DNA from: Megaustenia siamemsis
Lineage: Eukaryota; Mollusca; Gastropoda; Stylommatophora; Ariophantidae
Length of the DNA: 64,000 nucleotides
Assembly (NCBI GenBank): GCA_032433765.1
Contig: JAVIAB010000024.1
Location: forward strand, 17,746,648 to 17,810,647
Reading direction: 5' to 3'
Position numbers and translations under genes: made by a program. Below the pieces are notes generated by a model. That model saw only the letters and a program-made list of their open reading frames with translations, searched no databases and was not told the origin of the DNA. Positions 11,100 through 22,804 of this stretch are shown one piece after another; positions within the stretch are counted from its first letter, which is position 1, and every line of letters begins with the position of its first letter.

Positions 11100-12900
11100 A
11101 AGAAACCAGACCTGAACTCTGTGTAAGTAGGCGTTCATTACCGGAAATCAAAACTAGAAGCAGAATATGCTTGGCAGAGAGCGAGTGCACTTAACTTGAC
11201 TTACATCATGTCAATAGCCTGAAGTGTCACTGGCATGCAGACGTTCGTGGCAACCTGATAGCCGACGGGATAACAATGACTGGTATTGTGCAGTGAGCGT
11301 TACAAGGACGAAACTGATATCGCGATGGCTGATCACTGTCACAGGAAGGTGACACGAAGCTGAGGACACGATGTGCTTCACAAAATGGTGGAACGGCATG
11401 TCATGAAGAGCCAGGGTCATGAAGAGCCAGGGTCATGAAGAGCCCACATTCAATGAATACGGGAAAGTAAGAATCAATTGGCAATGGTTGCGACGGAGCG
11501 GATATGGGAATGTCTAGACTGCGGTGACGTCGGTCCGAACTAAAGACTATAACGCTTTCCATACATTGTTCGCGCATCGGTTGTGATCATTCTAACGCAT
11601 TTGCAGCCAATCCATATCCATGCGATGTTACAAACTTGTCTTAAGCTCTTCTTATACGCTTCTGCTATAGATTATAGTGTCGCCCAACGAGAAGATGAAT
11701 GGTATTCTCGCGCTTGTATCTAAGGTAGCATAGTCGAGTTGTTTTGTATGTTATTTCTGTGCTGTTGTCCAATGTCATGTCAAAATGTGGGGACTTTGTG
11801 AAGTCTTTATATAATAACTATTATAATAACCGAATCTTAATATTGACTGACAATCCGTCATATGTTCATTTAATTGAACAATAAAATTCTCGTTTTACAA
11901 AGGTATGAAGTAAAAAACTATGTCAGCTTTCTTGCTCATAAATGCAGCAAACATTATTTTTAAGTAGCAGTGAATAATTCCTTCTGTTCTTATATTTCAT
12001 TCTTTTATTTCATACTTTAAATTGTTTTTCTTTACATTTTATTTGCATGTTTAATTTTTCTTTGTTACACGCGGTTTTAGAACCGCTCTTATTTCATCTT
12101 TTGTTGCTATAAACATCTTTCATGTCTCATTTTGTGTTTACGTTTATGATGGCGTAAAGTTACTCTGGCCATTGTTTAGATTTCTTCTGATGGTAAAGGA
12201 TTTCTATCTTGTTTATTTTTGTATCCCAGTTAAAGACACTTCGGTCGAAACATTGGTTCTTTATATAGTCTAGTCTTGTTTGCAAAATTGAAACAACTTA
12301 ATTGTTGTATTTTATTGTATAAGAACTTCAACTATTGTGTGCTGTTTTCCTGTCATTACTGTTGATTGAGGATAATGCATACAAATACGAAGCTGCTGTA
12401 AAGTTGATCAGAATAACAATTTTATTAGTTGTTAAAGCCAGTTTCAGTCATTTCTTTTTCTTTTCTGTTTGTTTTTAATTATTATTTTCATACTTTCCCG
12501 AAGTCCTTGTTTTTTTTTTTTTTTTTTTTTTAAATTAATTTTCCTACTTTTCCGAAATCCGGAGTTTCACAAATCGTGGCGACCGCTTTAACCAAGCGGC
12601 CATTACTTCTCTGGCACCGTCGATAGCACCATCAGATGTACAGGGTACATATGTCATTGGATAATTTTTTATTATTATTATTATTCCGAACCCCTTGCTG
12701 TTGAAAAAAAAAAAAAAACGTAACTCTTTGACACATGTTCTTTTTGCTTAGTGTCGAAATATTTTCGCAATTTGAGCAACATGGCTTCATTGTAGACAGT
12801 GCATTTGGCAATATATAAGATTTTTCTTTGAATAAGGACGGCACTTTTTAAGATGACGGGATGAATCTTCGCTTTGCTTTGAATATTATTCATCACCATC
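11100..12900. other. No gene; small repeats only
   Basis: Contains a 17-bp CATGAAGAGCCAGGGT repeat at about 11397-11444, a GCGGTTTTAGAACCGC hairpin near 12070, a 20-plus T run near 12511 and a weak tRNA-like stretch on the minus strand near 12570-12620. Nothing coding is supported. Confidence 0.5.
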
Positions 12901-12917
12901 ATTTCATTTATGTTATA

Positions 12918-13282
12918 AATTCAGTAAGCATCCCTGCCCGAGCCTCAACCAGCATGAATAAATTCAGTAAGCATCCCTGCCCGAGCCTCAACCAGCATGA
13001 ATAAATTCTGCCGAGCCTCAACCAAAATAAATAAATTCAGTCAGCAAACCTGCACGAGCGTCAACCAAATGAATAAATTCAGTAAGCATCCCTGACCGAG
13101 TCTCAACCGACATGAATAAATTCAGTAAGCATCCCTGCCCGAGCCTCAACCGACATGAATAAATTCAGTAAGCATCCCTGCCCGAGCCTCAACCGACATG
13201 AATAAATTCAGTAAGCATCCCTGCCCGAGCCTCAACCGACATGAATAAGTTCAGTAGTATTCTTGCCCGAGCCTCAACCAAA
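12918..13282. repeat. 43-bp minisatellite, about 8 units
   Basis: Unit AAATTCAGTAAGCATCCCTG plus CCCGAGCCTCAACC(A/G) and a CATGAAT end; one unit is shortened. Confidence 0.93.
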
Positions 13283-13487
13283 ATGTGGTGCTACGCAACT
13301 CTTGTTACTTGACAATAAACGAAATTATTACAAGAAATCGAATGGGCAAATTATTAAATATAATGCTTTATTTGTTTTAAATGAATGCGATAGATTATAC
13401 ATGTCACGATTTATACAAGAAAGTGACATTTCATTTCATTGCATTCATCAGTTCTCTCTATTTTAACTTTAAGAATCATAATTTCCA

Positions 13488-13552
13488 TAGGCCTTCGCGG
13501 AACCCCATCGCAGCCTAAAGGTGTTCACGGACCACAGGATTAAGAACCCCTG
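13488..13552. repeat. Possible hAT-like element terminus
   Basis: Reverse complement begins CAGGGGTTCTTAATCC and continues GTGGTCCGTGAACACC, like many hAT non-autonomous ends. No partner end was found, so this is tentative. Confidence 0.3.
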
Positions 13553-14165
13553 TTGTGTATTAAACATCAGGACACATATTTGTAGAGATGTGCTACTATA
13601 GTCCGTTCAGATTCGTTTGCCTAGACATTAATTTATTTTTTTCAAAAACTTATTGTTCATTTGCATTGATCTTTTGAAGTTAGGTTTAGAATACTAATGT
13701 CGCTATAAAAATATTTTTTTATCAAAGAAATGTGATCCAGTTTCAAAGATGCCTTATTTAACCTATATTAAAAAAAAGTTAATCGATATTATAAACACCG
13801 GAGGGATTATGTAGATGCTTACATCTCACAGCTGACTCTTTAACATATAGGCATGACCTTCACGGCTGAATGCGCACCGTCCTAAAATAGTTATGTTTCC
13901 ACTATAAATTTTTATAAAGAAATGTTACATATGAAATTTCCCGTTTAGCACAAAATGACATTTTAGCCGAAACCGGAAATTATGTGACGTCAAAATCACG
14001 GCCGTAGACTCGAGTTCGAGTCATAATTCAGAGGCAAATCTCAATATTTACAGAAAGGAGGCGGCACTATCCATATTATCTTCTGCAAGTCTATGTGAGA
14101 ATGAATATAAAGGAAAATATTTTACTGAGCATAACATTGCTATAAAGATTTATCAATACTTCTGC

Positions 14166-15306
14166 AGAGAGCGTAAAAAGGGACATCTTTATTGTTCTTT
14201 ATCAAACCCTGAGAAGAGAACAATGCATATTTTAGGTTTGTGTAAACGTTCATTTGATCGAATAGTTAAAGGAAGCGGATATTTATTGCCAACAAATGCA
14301 AGAAAGCAAGGAAGGAAAGAAACGTTAGACAGTTTTGATAAGGACCTAGTAAAAAGAGAAATCTGTCGAATGTTTGATATAAACGAAGAAGTGACACTTA
14401 GAAAGTTGAAGCTTTGGCTGTAAACTAACAACGACATTGAAATATCAAAAACTTCATTATGGAAAATATTAAGAAGTGCAGGCTTCACCTTTAGAAAGTA
14501 TGCTGGTGGGAAAAAACATTATTTGTGAGAAGCCACATCTAGTAGCTCTTAGAAGCAAGTATTTACGTGAAGTGAAGGAAATGCGCGAAAATGATTATGA
14601 TATTGTTTATTTAGATGAAACTTGGATCAACGCTCATCATACAAATGAAAAGGAATGGCAGTTAGCAGATGGAAGTATTAAAAGATCAGTACCAAGCAGT
14701 AAAGGGCAACGTTTGATAGTTGCACATGCAGGTAGCAGACATAATGGGTTGTTGCAGAATGCTCATCTCGTTTTCATTTCAAAATCCATAGACAATAGAG
14801 ACTACCACTCCGAAATGAATGGACACATATTTAAAGACTGGATCGAGAAAAGTATCCTTCCAATATTAGATCGACCTTCTTGTCTGATAATGGACAATGC
14901 TTCATACCATAACGTAGTTAACGTAGAAGATAGAATCCCAACATCATCAAGTACAAAAGATGCAATCAAAACGTGGCTCATAAAAGAACACATACAAGTT
15001 AATGACAGCTACTTGAAACCCGAATTGCTTAGCCTTGTAAAACAGACACAACGTACAAAGATATTTAAAATAGACAAGTTAATTCAAGAACATGGCCATA
15101 GATGTTTGAGGCTACCTCCATATCATGCACACTTAAATCCTATAGAACTAGTTTGGGCAAAAGTTAAAGGACACGTAGCATATACAAATAAAACTTTCAA
15201 ATTATGCGATGTTGAGACACTTACAAATCAGGCTCTATCAAATATAAATAAAGACTACTGGGTAAAATGTGAGGATCATGTGTTACGACAAGAAGAGGAA
15301 TATTAG
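14166..15306 (+). pseudogene. DD83E transposase, broken by a stop and a frameshift
   Basis: Homologous along its length to the transposase at 34638-35888. The N-terminal DNA-binding part runs in one frame to TAA at 14421-14423, where the sister copy has a Lys; the frame continues past it to about 14510. An extra base near the A-run at 14512-14516 then shifts the frame. The rest is open from 14476 to 15306 (276 codons): D47 in YLDETW (14614-14616), D140 in IMDNASYHN, E224 in HLNPIELVWAK, spacing 92 and 83. It retains the native C-terminus missing from the other copy. Two lesions mean no full protein is made. Confidence 0.85.
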
Positions 15307-15489
15307 AAAAAGGATGGTTTGTTGTTTGTTCAGCCGAAAGCAGTAATCGACCTATTTGACTCGTCTGATTCTGAATGATCATTACTCTGATTAAGTCTAC
15401 AGATAAATAGTTTGATTTGCAAAATTTCCTAGTTGATTTGTTAAACAGTTTATTGTTCAAGACCACCCAAGCAATCAAAAATATGTTAT

Positions 15490-15692
15490 AAGCAAACCAA
15501 CAATCATTACTTTGAATGGAAGCCTGCTTGAGTCAGTACAGAAGTTCAGCTATCTTGGATCCACTATTACAGCCACACTTTCCTTAGATGAGGAACTAAA
15601 TGTACGTATTTGAAAGGCAGCGACAACATTTGGGAAACTCACACCAAGAGCATGGAACTATATCAAATTGACTCTACGAACAAAAGTTCTAT
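15490..15692 (+). pseudogene. LINE reverse-transcriptase C-terminal fragment inside the transposon
   Basis: Translates as ESVQKFSYLGSTIT followed by a stop-interrupted KAATTFGKL stretch, the region just after the RT palm in RTE/Jockey-type elements. It lies between the transposase and the right TIR. Confidence 0.7.
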
Positions 15693-15991
15693 ATATAATT
15701 TAAAATTTGTATACTTGCCACCAAGTAAAATTTTATGGACACGCCTATGGGTCATCGTTGCACTAGATTACTGTAAAACATTTTGATTAGGGTCAAAATA
15801 ATAGTTACATGGGCAAAGATCAAAGGAATTCGCCGCTTTAAGAAAACCGTTATAGCTAGACATCGAGTAACACATATGTTCTCGTGACATGGACATTTTA
15901 ACACCGTATGCCAAAAATCATGTGAAATCATCAAGAACTTTTTGAATTATAAATCATAACATCTCGGCAAACGAATCTGAACGGACTATAG

Positions 15992-16574
15992 GAACTTCAA
16001 CAAGAGTATATTTAACGCGGAATGTCTATTTATAGTACAACGTTTAGTGAGTTATACCAAAGCCATCTATAGATTTCAAAAGGCCTACGGGCTGACAGGA
16101 AATTCCCGAAGAACCTCAAACTGGCGTGACGTTTTCAGCTTTGGAAGCAGGGGCGGGTCGTGGATAGAGTGACGTCAGACGTATATAACTCCTACAATAA
16201 AAACAAGAATAACGTCACGCTATTTGGAGGGTTTCCGTTTGTATACTCTACCCGCTGACCTTTGCAAATCTATAGATAGATGTGGTTATACTGTAGCAAG
16301 GTGTCAGGTTTGGGAGGTTATAGGCGAGGTCGTCCGAACTGGTTCGTGCCAGAAAAGGGCGTGAAATGCACGTAAGGTGTTCCCCTAGTTTATAGCAAAC
16401 TTCGACATATACATGTCAGCCCAAACACACCTACTTCAGTGTCACTATTTTTGAGTGCAGGGTTTTCCCGGAACATTCCCCTAGTATGGGAGTGTAAGAG
16501 AGCCGGTGGGCGAACGAATGCTGTTCTCTAAGATGCGAGTTTCATTTACCGTTTAGTTTTTTTTGACCTTTTAT
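15992..16574. other. No feature seen
   Basis: Unique-looking sequence right of the transposon, without convincing coding or tandem structure. Confidence 0.4.
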
Positions 16575-16920
16575 ATCATCAACATTATGTGCCATACCGA
16601 TTGGCGTATGCGATCATGTCCTTCCACAACCTTCTATCCATCGTGCATCGCATCAAGTCTGTTGTTGACTGTTTTCCATACCATAAGACCAAGCTGTCTA
16701 TATAGTAGTTTCTCTATTTGTCGTCCGCGATCTCTCTTTCCCTGTATTTTGCCAGTTGTAACCAAGTATTCCAACTTTCTTCTTCTCATGATATGCCCGA
16801 AAAATGTTGATTGTTTCTTTCTGATAATTCTTAGCAACTCCCTTTTTGTGTTGGCCTCTTTGAGAATTTCCTCGTTGGTCTTTTTAGCTATCCAGGGAAC
16901 TTTCAAAATTTTACGTAGAC
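16575..16920 (-). pseudogene. RTE-like LINE (type A2) 3' fragment
   Basis: Minus strand reads KKTNEEILKEANTKRELL, KKQSTFFGHIMRR and LEYLVTTGKIQGKRDRGR, ending near an ATG-rich tail. Same family as 31322-31591 and 45029-45959. Confidence 0.82.
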
Positions 16921-16924
16921 ATCC

Positions 16925-17075
16925 CATCTCTGTTGGGCGGAATGGACACAACGATAGACACCGAAACGGGCGAGTACAGATGGACGCCGAATGGATACAA
17001 CGATACACACCGAAACGGGCGAGTACAGATGGACGCCGAATGGATACAACGATAGACAACGAAAGGGACACTCAC
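16925..17075. repeat. 50-bp tandem repeat, about 3 units
   Basis: Repeats of CCGAAACGGGCGAGTACAGA plus TGGACGCCGAATGGATACAA at the 5' break of the LINE fragment. Confidence 0.9.
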
Positions 17076-17079
17076 TCTC

Positions 17080-17569
17080 AACCACGCTGAGAGAAAGGCG
17101 GATAACTAGTTTAGCTAGATAAAGATAGTCGAGTGAGATCCTGACTAGAACAAGTGAATAGCTTGATGGATCGAATGATCCCCTCGGGACTTGAGTAGAG
17201 ATAGCCACGATATAACCTGTGAGGTATTAAACAATTTCTAAGATTGTGTGATTTAGCGGTTATTCACACCCCAGGGTCATATTGTCATGACAGTAGCCGA
17301 ACATAAGATATGCTCTGAATATTCGTGAAATATGTATCTAATGTGGAACCATCCAACTGTAAATATTTTGTAAATAAACATGTGATGGTGTGATAGTACA
17401 CCTCTAGCCTTTGTCGATTATCCAAGTTGAAAGGATCAGAATTAACTTAAGGAATGTGTCAAAGAGAGAAAGAGGCGGCCTAATACTATTAACAGTAGAG
17501 AATAAGGGAGAATAAACACAACGCGAAGTCATCATATAATTTGTCAAGTTAAGATAAAAATAGACATAC
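17080..17569. other. No feature seen
   Basis: Unique-looking AT-rich sequence between the 50-bp repeat and the LINE at 17570. Confidence 0.4.
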
Positions 17570-18515
17570 GACTAATATGTAATTTGTACTGGGAGCAAAC
17601 AGCAATAATAAGATATAACAAGGAGAACTCTACACCCATGGACATAAAAAGAGGAGTAAGACAGGGATGCATCCATCACCAAGCTTGTTCAATCTATACA
17701 CTGAGCAAATCTTTAAAAACATCACTGAGATGCCAGGCCTAAACATTAATGGAAAGATAATCAATAACCTAAGATATGCTGATGATACTGTTCTACTAGC
17801 AGAAAATCCTAAAGACCTACAACAATTGCTTAATGTGATAAACATAACAAGCAAAAAATATGGACTAGACCTACAATTAAATATCACAGTTGAGGGAATA
17901 CATCTGGAGACAGTCCAGAGCTACAACTACCTGGGACATACTATAACCAATGATGGAAAATACAAAATTGAAATAAACAAAAGAATAGGTATGGCAAAAA
18001 GTAATTTTAATGCCATGAAAAATATACTAACAACAAAACAAATATCAACAGGGCTGAAACTAAGAATGGCAAAATGTTACATCTTCTCAATATTCCTGTA
18101 TGGTGCAGAAACATGGACATTAGACAAGAAAACAGAACAGAAAATTGAAGCCTTTGAAATGTGGATTTATAGAAGAATAGGTAGAATTGGATGGAAACAA
18201 AAGATAACAAACGATGAAGTTTTAAAACAACTGAAAATAAAAAGAGAACTACTAAATACAATTAAGACAAGACAAATGAAATTTTTGGGACATGTTAAAA
18301 GACACAACAGCCTACTAAAAGTAATATTGGAAGGGAAAATACAAGGTAAAAGAGGCAGAGGCAGACCAAGACTAACATGGACGAGTAACATCAAAAGATG
18401 GACAAGTCAATCTATGTCAGCCTGCACCATCAAAGCAAGAAACAGAGTAGAATGGCGATCCATGGTAGCCAACCTTCGTTGCGGAGAAGGCACACGATGA
18501 TGATGATGAAGATAA
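17570..18515 (+). mobile_element. RTE-like LINE (type A), 5'-truncated, longest copy
   Basis: Begins inside RT: LYWEQTAIIRYNKE, then RGVRQGC at about 17650-17670. After one frameshift the frame 17667-18500 is open for 277 codons: PSLFNLYTEQIF, the catalytic RYADDTVLLAE box, NYLGHTITNDGK, GAETWTLDKKTEQKIEAFE, MWIYRRIGR, KFLGHVKRHNS and GKRGRGRPRLTW. It ends with (GATGAT)n. Compared with the minus-strand copy at 24085 it lacks a short piece around the INKENT segment. Endonuclease and RT N-terminus are absent, so it is dead. Confidence 0.9.
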
Positions 18516-18559
18516 AAACGAATCGATACAAAGGGATAAAGGAGAAGTACAACTGATTA

Positions 18560-18955
18560 CAAAGGATTAAATCATCTTACGTATCGGCCATGACTCTCTT
18601 CCATATAGTAGCACAGGTTCTATGTAACACTTTAGGGGCACGTTTTCTTACATTAATTGTCAATGATTTGTTACATAGGTTGTTTTCATTCAATGGAATT
18701 CCGTCTTTGCTTGTCCTCTCCTGCTTCTAATTTCTGCAGTACCATCTGATGTTATTATTAATCCCAGGCATTTGAATCTATGCATTTGTTTCATGATTTA
18801 TCCATTTAGTTTTACTCTATATTCTTGTGTGTTTGTTTTCTTTGATATTAAAATAGCTTGTCTTTGTGTTGTTGAGGGTCAGACCTTTTTGTTATATTTC
18901 TGTCACAATTTCATGTAAAAGATTTTGTAATGTTATTACTACATTAGAAGAATGC
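18560..18955 (-). pseudogene. LINE RT C-terminal relic
   Basis: In shifting minus-strand frames one reads LGLIITSDGTAEIRSR, IEPVLLYGRESW and related pieces of an RTE-like C-terminal domain. Confidence 0.65.
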
Positions 18956-19432
18956 TATGAGTAAAACGTGTACATTCTACTCATTCTTAAAATTGTTAAC
19001 AACACCCACACGCCTTTAGTCCTTTGTTGAAAAGTAAATGAGAAGAACTGATTGGTCTGAGTGCTGTGACGTCAACACAAGACGTAAACAAGTTTGAATA
19101 GATTGTATATTTATACTCGGTCCGCATGAACAAGCTTAAACTGAAATAACAGGAAGTAAGGCCTAGTTAGCTATGGTTGGTTTAGCTTCTTATATTTTGG
19201 CATTGATCCAGTTTTTAAAAAATGGGGTGAGGTATCGGTTTATCAAGCCTGCTACAGATCAAGTATGGTTATTAGCCATCCGGAATTTTGGGTGATGTCA
19301 GATTCTTTCATGAAAGTGCCGCTTTCTCTCAATTTCATTGACAGGTGTGGAACAACTTGAGCTTGTGTGATTAACTCCTAATTTGTGTCGTCTAATTGTC
19401 GCTTTAACCATACCGTTTTTTTTTCTATATAT

Positions 19433-19964
19433 CATCATCGTGTGCCTTCTCCGCAACGAAGGTTGGCTACCATGGATCGCCATTCTACTGTTTCTTGCTT
19501 TGATGGTGCAGGCTGACATAGACTGACTTGTCCATCTTTTGATGTTACTCGTCCATGTTAGTCTTGGTCTGCCTCTACCTCTTTTACCTTGCATTTTTCC
19601 TTCCAATATTACTTTTAGTAGGCTGTTGTGTCTTTTAACATGCCCCTAAAATTTCATTTGTCTTGTCTTAATTGTGTTTAGTGGTTCTCTTTTTATTTTC
19701 AGTTGTTTTAAAACTTTATCGTTTGTTTTCTTTTGTTTCCATCCAATTTTACCTATTCTTCTATAAATCCACATTTCAAATGCTTCAATTTTCTGTTCTG
19801 TTTTCTTGCCTAATGTCCTTGTTTCTGCACCATACATGAATATTGAGAAGACGTAACATTTTGTCATTCTTAGTTTCAGCCCTGCTGATATTTGTTTTGT
19901 TGTTAGTATATTTTTCATGGCATTAAAATTACTTGTTACCATACCTATTCTTTTGTTTTTCTTG
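19433..19964 (-). mobile_element. RTE-like LINE (type A) fragment with 9-bp TSD
   Basis: TSD TCTATATAT at 19424-19432 and 19965-19973. Same C-terminal domain as 17570-18515, ending in (ATG)n on the minus strand; frameshifted. Confidence 0.9.
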
Positions 19965-20187
19965 TCTATATATATTTTTTTTTAAATTTCTCCTCACAAT
20001 TAACTTTATTGCAGCTTCGCATTTCTATTCATTTATATGCATTTCTTTGCTTTGAACCTATTTCACCCACGAAGAGACCAAATGTCATGAGATGAGAACA
20101 CATCTGAAATTATGACCCCTTTCGTGTAGGCATTAAGTGTCTTATAAACTTACTAGTATTTGGAAATAAAAGATACTTAGTGAGCAC

Positions 20188-20810
20188 ATGAAATTGAGAT
20201 TGCACAACTCTTGTGTGATACCCAAGTTAGCACGTGGATGTGAGAGCTGGATGTCTCTCAAGCTCTGGAAAAGAGACTGCCTGCCGTTGGAAATAAATGT
20301 CCCCAAGACTCTCTCTTCTACCTTTCAGCTCCCTGTGGAGCATAGGTCTTCAACAAACACTTTCCAAGTCGTTCTGTTTCTTGCCATTCTTTTAAGATCA
20401 TTCCATGTCTTCCCATCATCTTTATCTCTGCTTCTGTCTGTCTTCTCCATGAATTTCTTGGTCTTCCTCTTTGTCTTTTCCCCGATGATTCCAAAAAAGG
20501 GCCTGTTGTGTAATACTCTCAGTTGGCTTCCTCAATGTGTGTCCTATCCAGCGCCATCGTCCCCGCTGTATCTCTTTATCCCCAAGACTCTTAAACATAA
20601 ATTAGAGAATTTGACACCAAATGAAACTATAAGAGAAGAAACCAAACAAGAATGCGTATCAAGCTGCATACGATGAAGACGCTGGAAGTACAGGGGTCAT
20701 ATGCTCAGAATGGACGAAAGAAGACACCCTCGCCATGCCTCCATGTGGACACAGGCTGACAACAGAAAACAAGGAAGACCAACAGAAACTGTAAGAAGAG
20801 CATTTATAGT
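20188..20810 (+). pseudogene. LINE RT tail, split by another LINE fragment
   Basis: 20188-20312 encodes RLHNSCVIPKLARGCESW; 20592-20810 resumes with RRRWKYRGHMLRMDE and NRKQGRPTETVRRAF. The 267 bp between are a type-C insertion. Confidence 0.75.
20313..20579 (-). mobile_element. LINE type C fragment with 12-bp TSD
   Basis: TSD CCCCAAGACTCT at 20301-20312 and 20580-20591. The minus strand matches 41520-41700. Confidence 0.9.
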
Positions 20811-21039
20811 TAGGGATGTACTGTCGGTTTAAGAACAAAACAAGACTTAACCGTGAATTGTCAGACTTGGGGAGTTTTGATTTCTGCCATGTGTACACAG
20901 ATAGACTTGACGTAATAGTGCAGCGTAGTTACCAAGAAGGAGTTGTTACAAACTAACCATTGTGGCTGAAGAAATAAGGATCGAAATTGGAAAGCAGTCG
21001 GAATTTGCTTGCTTGCTTGCGTTCGCTCGATGACTAAAG

Positions 21040-21400
21040 TATTCTAGAGTATTCTGGTGGACTAGAATATTCCTCTTCATCATCCACCCTTAAGAGGACG
21101 TTATGGGGGCGTGTCTGCGTTGTGTTGTGGTTTATAGTGTAACTGTGATATTTGCGCCTTTCGGCCCAACAGATCCGACTTCAGCACGACATTTTTGAGT
21201 ACCGGGTTGTCTTCCCTCTTCGATCTCGGCTCGCTTGGCCAGACAAGTTTGTCTATTACTAGAGGCACCACGGAGAGGTGGAGCAGGGTCTGGATGTTTC
21301 TGGTTCACCGATCTTGGCGCAAGCCATCAGCTCTTCGGAATTTTGAAAAATACCTTCATGAAGACTGATGATTGAGCCGAAAGGCGCAGATATCGCTACT
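21040..21400 (+). repeat. Repeat Y copy
   Basis: Shares GCGCCTTTCGGCCCAACA, GACTTCAGCACGACATTTTT and TTGAGTACCGG with 49100-49230, 49880-49960, 56995-57060 and, reversed, 47100-47300. Class unknown. Confidence 0.6.
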
Positions 21401-21505
21401 TGTTGTAAGCCACCTACTTGTTGTAAGCCATCTACTTGTTGTAAGCCACCTACTTGCTGTAAGCCACCTACTTGTTGTAAGCCACCTACTTGTTGTAAGC
21501 CAAAT
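21400..21505. repeat. 18-bp tandem repeat, 6 units
   Basis: CTACTTGTTGTAAGCCAC repeated with small changes next to repeat Y. Confidence 0.93.
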
Positions 21506-22009
21506 TGCATCTCATAAACTTAACGTCCTTTAAGGACAGGAGATTAAGTCATCGGGCAATGGTAGAAGAAGAGGAGGGCGAAGAGAATTCCGATATAGGA
21601 AGACTTAAAAAGTTATAATGTATTTATGGGTTGAGGGGGGAAGGGTCCTTATTTTGGAATGAAATGTTTCCGTCAGAAGTGAAAAGAAAACCCTAACTTC
21701 AATGCTACGTTGTGGAAGCGCTGGGTCTATCTACATTTTTTATCCTGAGTCCTCGAGTGGACCCAAGACTCACTACATCCCCTGGGCTGAATGCGGTTAG
21801 CGATATAGCTGACATTGCGTCATTGTCAGTGAACCAAAACTGTTCCTATTGTACCTGAAAGAAGCTGTACGCTTGTAAACAAACAAGCGAGTAGGGATCG
21901 AAGAGGAAAGAGGAGACAAATAATAATAAATGAATAGTATACTGAGTTAGGGTTCGATCCTGCTTCGGTTCATATATTGTTCTTTTTTTTTTTTTCTGTT
22001 GTTGATTAT

Positions 22010-22446
22010 TTGTCAGAAAATACTTGGTATGGCGTGGTACGAATTCAAAACAAATGAGGAAATTAGAGAAATCGCCAATCAACCACTAATATCTTCAGTA
22101 ATAAAGAAAAGACGATGGTCATATGTTGAACATGTGATGAGAAGAGATAATAACCGAACAGCAAAGCAAGCCCTCATGTGGGAAACAACAGGTAGGAGAA
22201 AAAGAGGAAGACCCAGAGAGACACTGAGAAGAACATTGATGAGAGAGGCAAGAGCAGCAGGATTCGGCTCCTTCAATGAGATAGAGCTGCTTGCACAGAA
22301 CAGAGACAAATGGCGAGATTTGGTAAAATATCTTTAAAAGAATTGAAAACTGCTAGAACAAAAATTCAGATAAGAGAACGAGCATCTTGGTCTACGTCCT
22401 ATGGGCCGGCTACGGCTCGAAAGGTCAAAAGATAGATAGATAGATT
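22010..22446 (+). pseudogene. LINE RT C-terminal fragment ending in (GATA)n
   Basis: Reads KTNEEIREIANQPLI, RRWSYVEHVMRR and TTGRRKRGRPRETLRRT over about 110 codons without a stop, and ends in an AGATAGATAGA tail. Confidence 0.85.
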
Positions 22447-22804
22447 ATTTGTCATTTTTTCCGAGTGCTGTAAACATACCTCTTCCTCTGAATTGATTCG
22501 TTGAAGAGGGAAGATCCTGGTACCAAAAACTTTCATGCTGAAGTCGGCATGTGTTGGCGCATCGGTGATAGCGCGGAGATGGCAGCTCACTCAAGACACA
22601 ACATACACATATACGTCCACTTAAAGAAATTGGGGAAGAAGGGCTTATAAAGTACCAAAAAAAAATGGTAAGAACATGAGACGATCGCAGCTGCATAAGA
22701 AAATAAGCTCTTCACTTCAAAACTCACCGTAATGGCAGAAAACAATATCAAGAAGATCCTCTTCCACACAGACGGGCTAACAGCTCTACACAGCTCTTGA
22801 CCTC

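Larger units (their letters stand above)
13596..15991 (+). mobile_element. Complete Tc1/mariner-IS630-like transposon with 26-bp TIRs
   Basis: Perfect 26-bp inverted repeats: CTATAGTCCGTTCAG... at 13596-13621 and its reverse complement at 15966-15991, with TA at the ends as expected for TA target duplication. The 2.4-kb element carries a broken transposase and a LINE fragment at about 15490-15692. The full TIR pair makes this the type copy for the family in the window. Confidence 0.88.

Noticed and set aside
14223..14423. Separate small gene before the transposase
   Set aside because: It is the N-terminal part of the same transposase, cut off by a stop codon.
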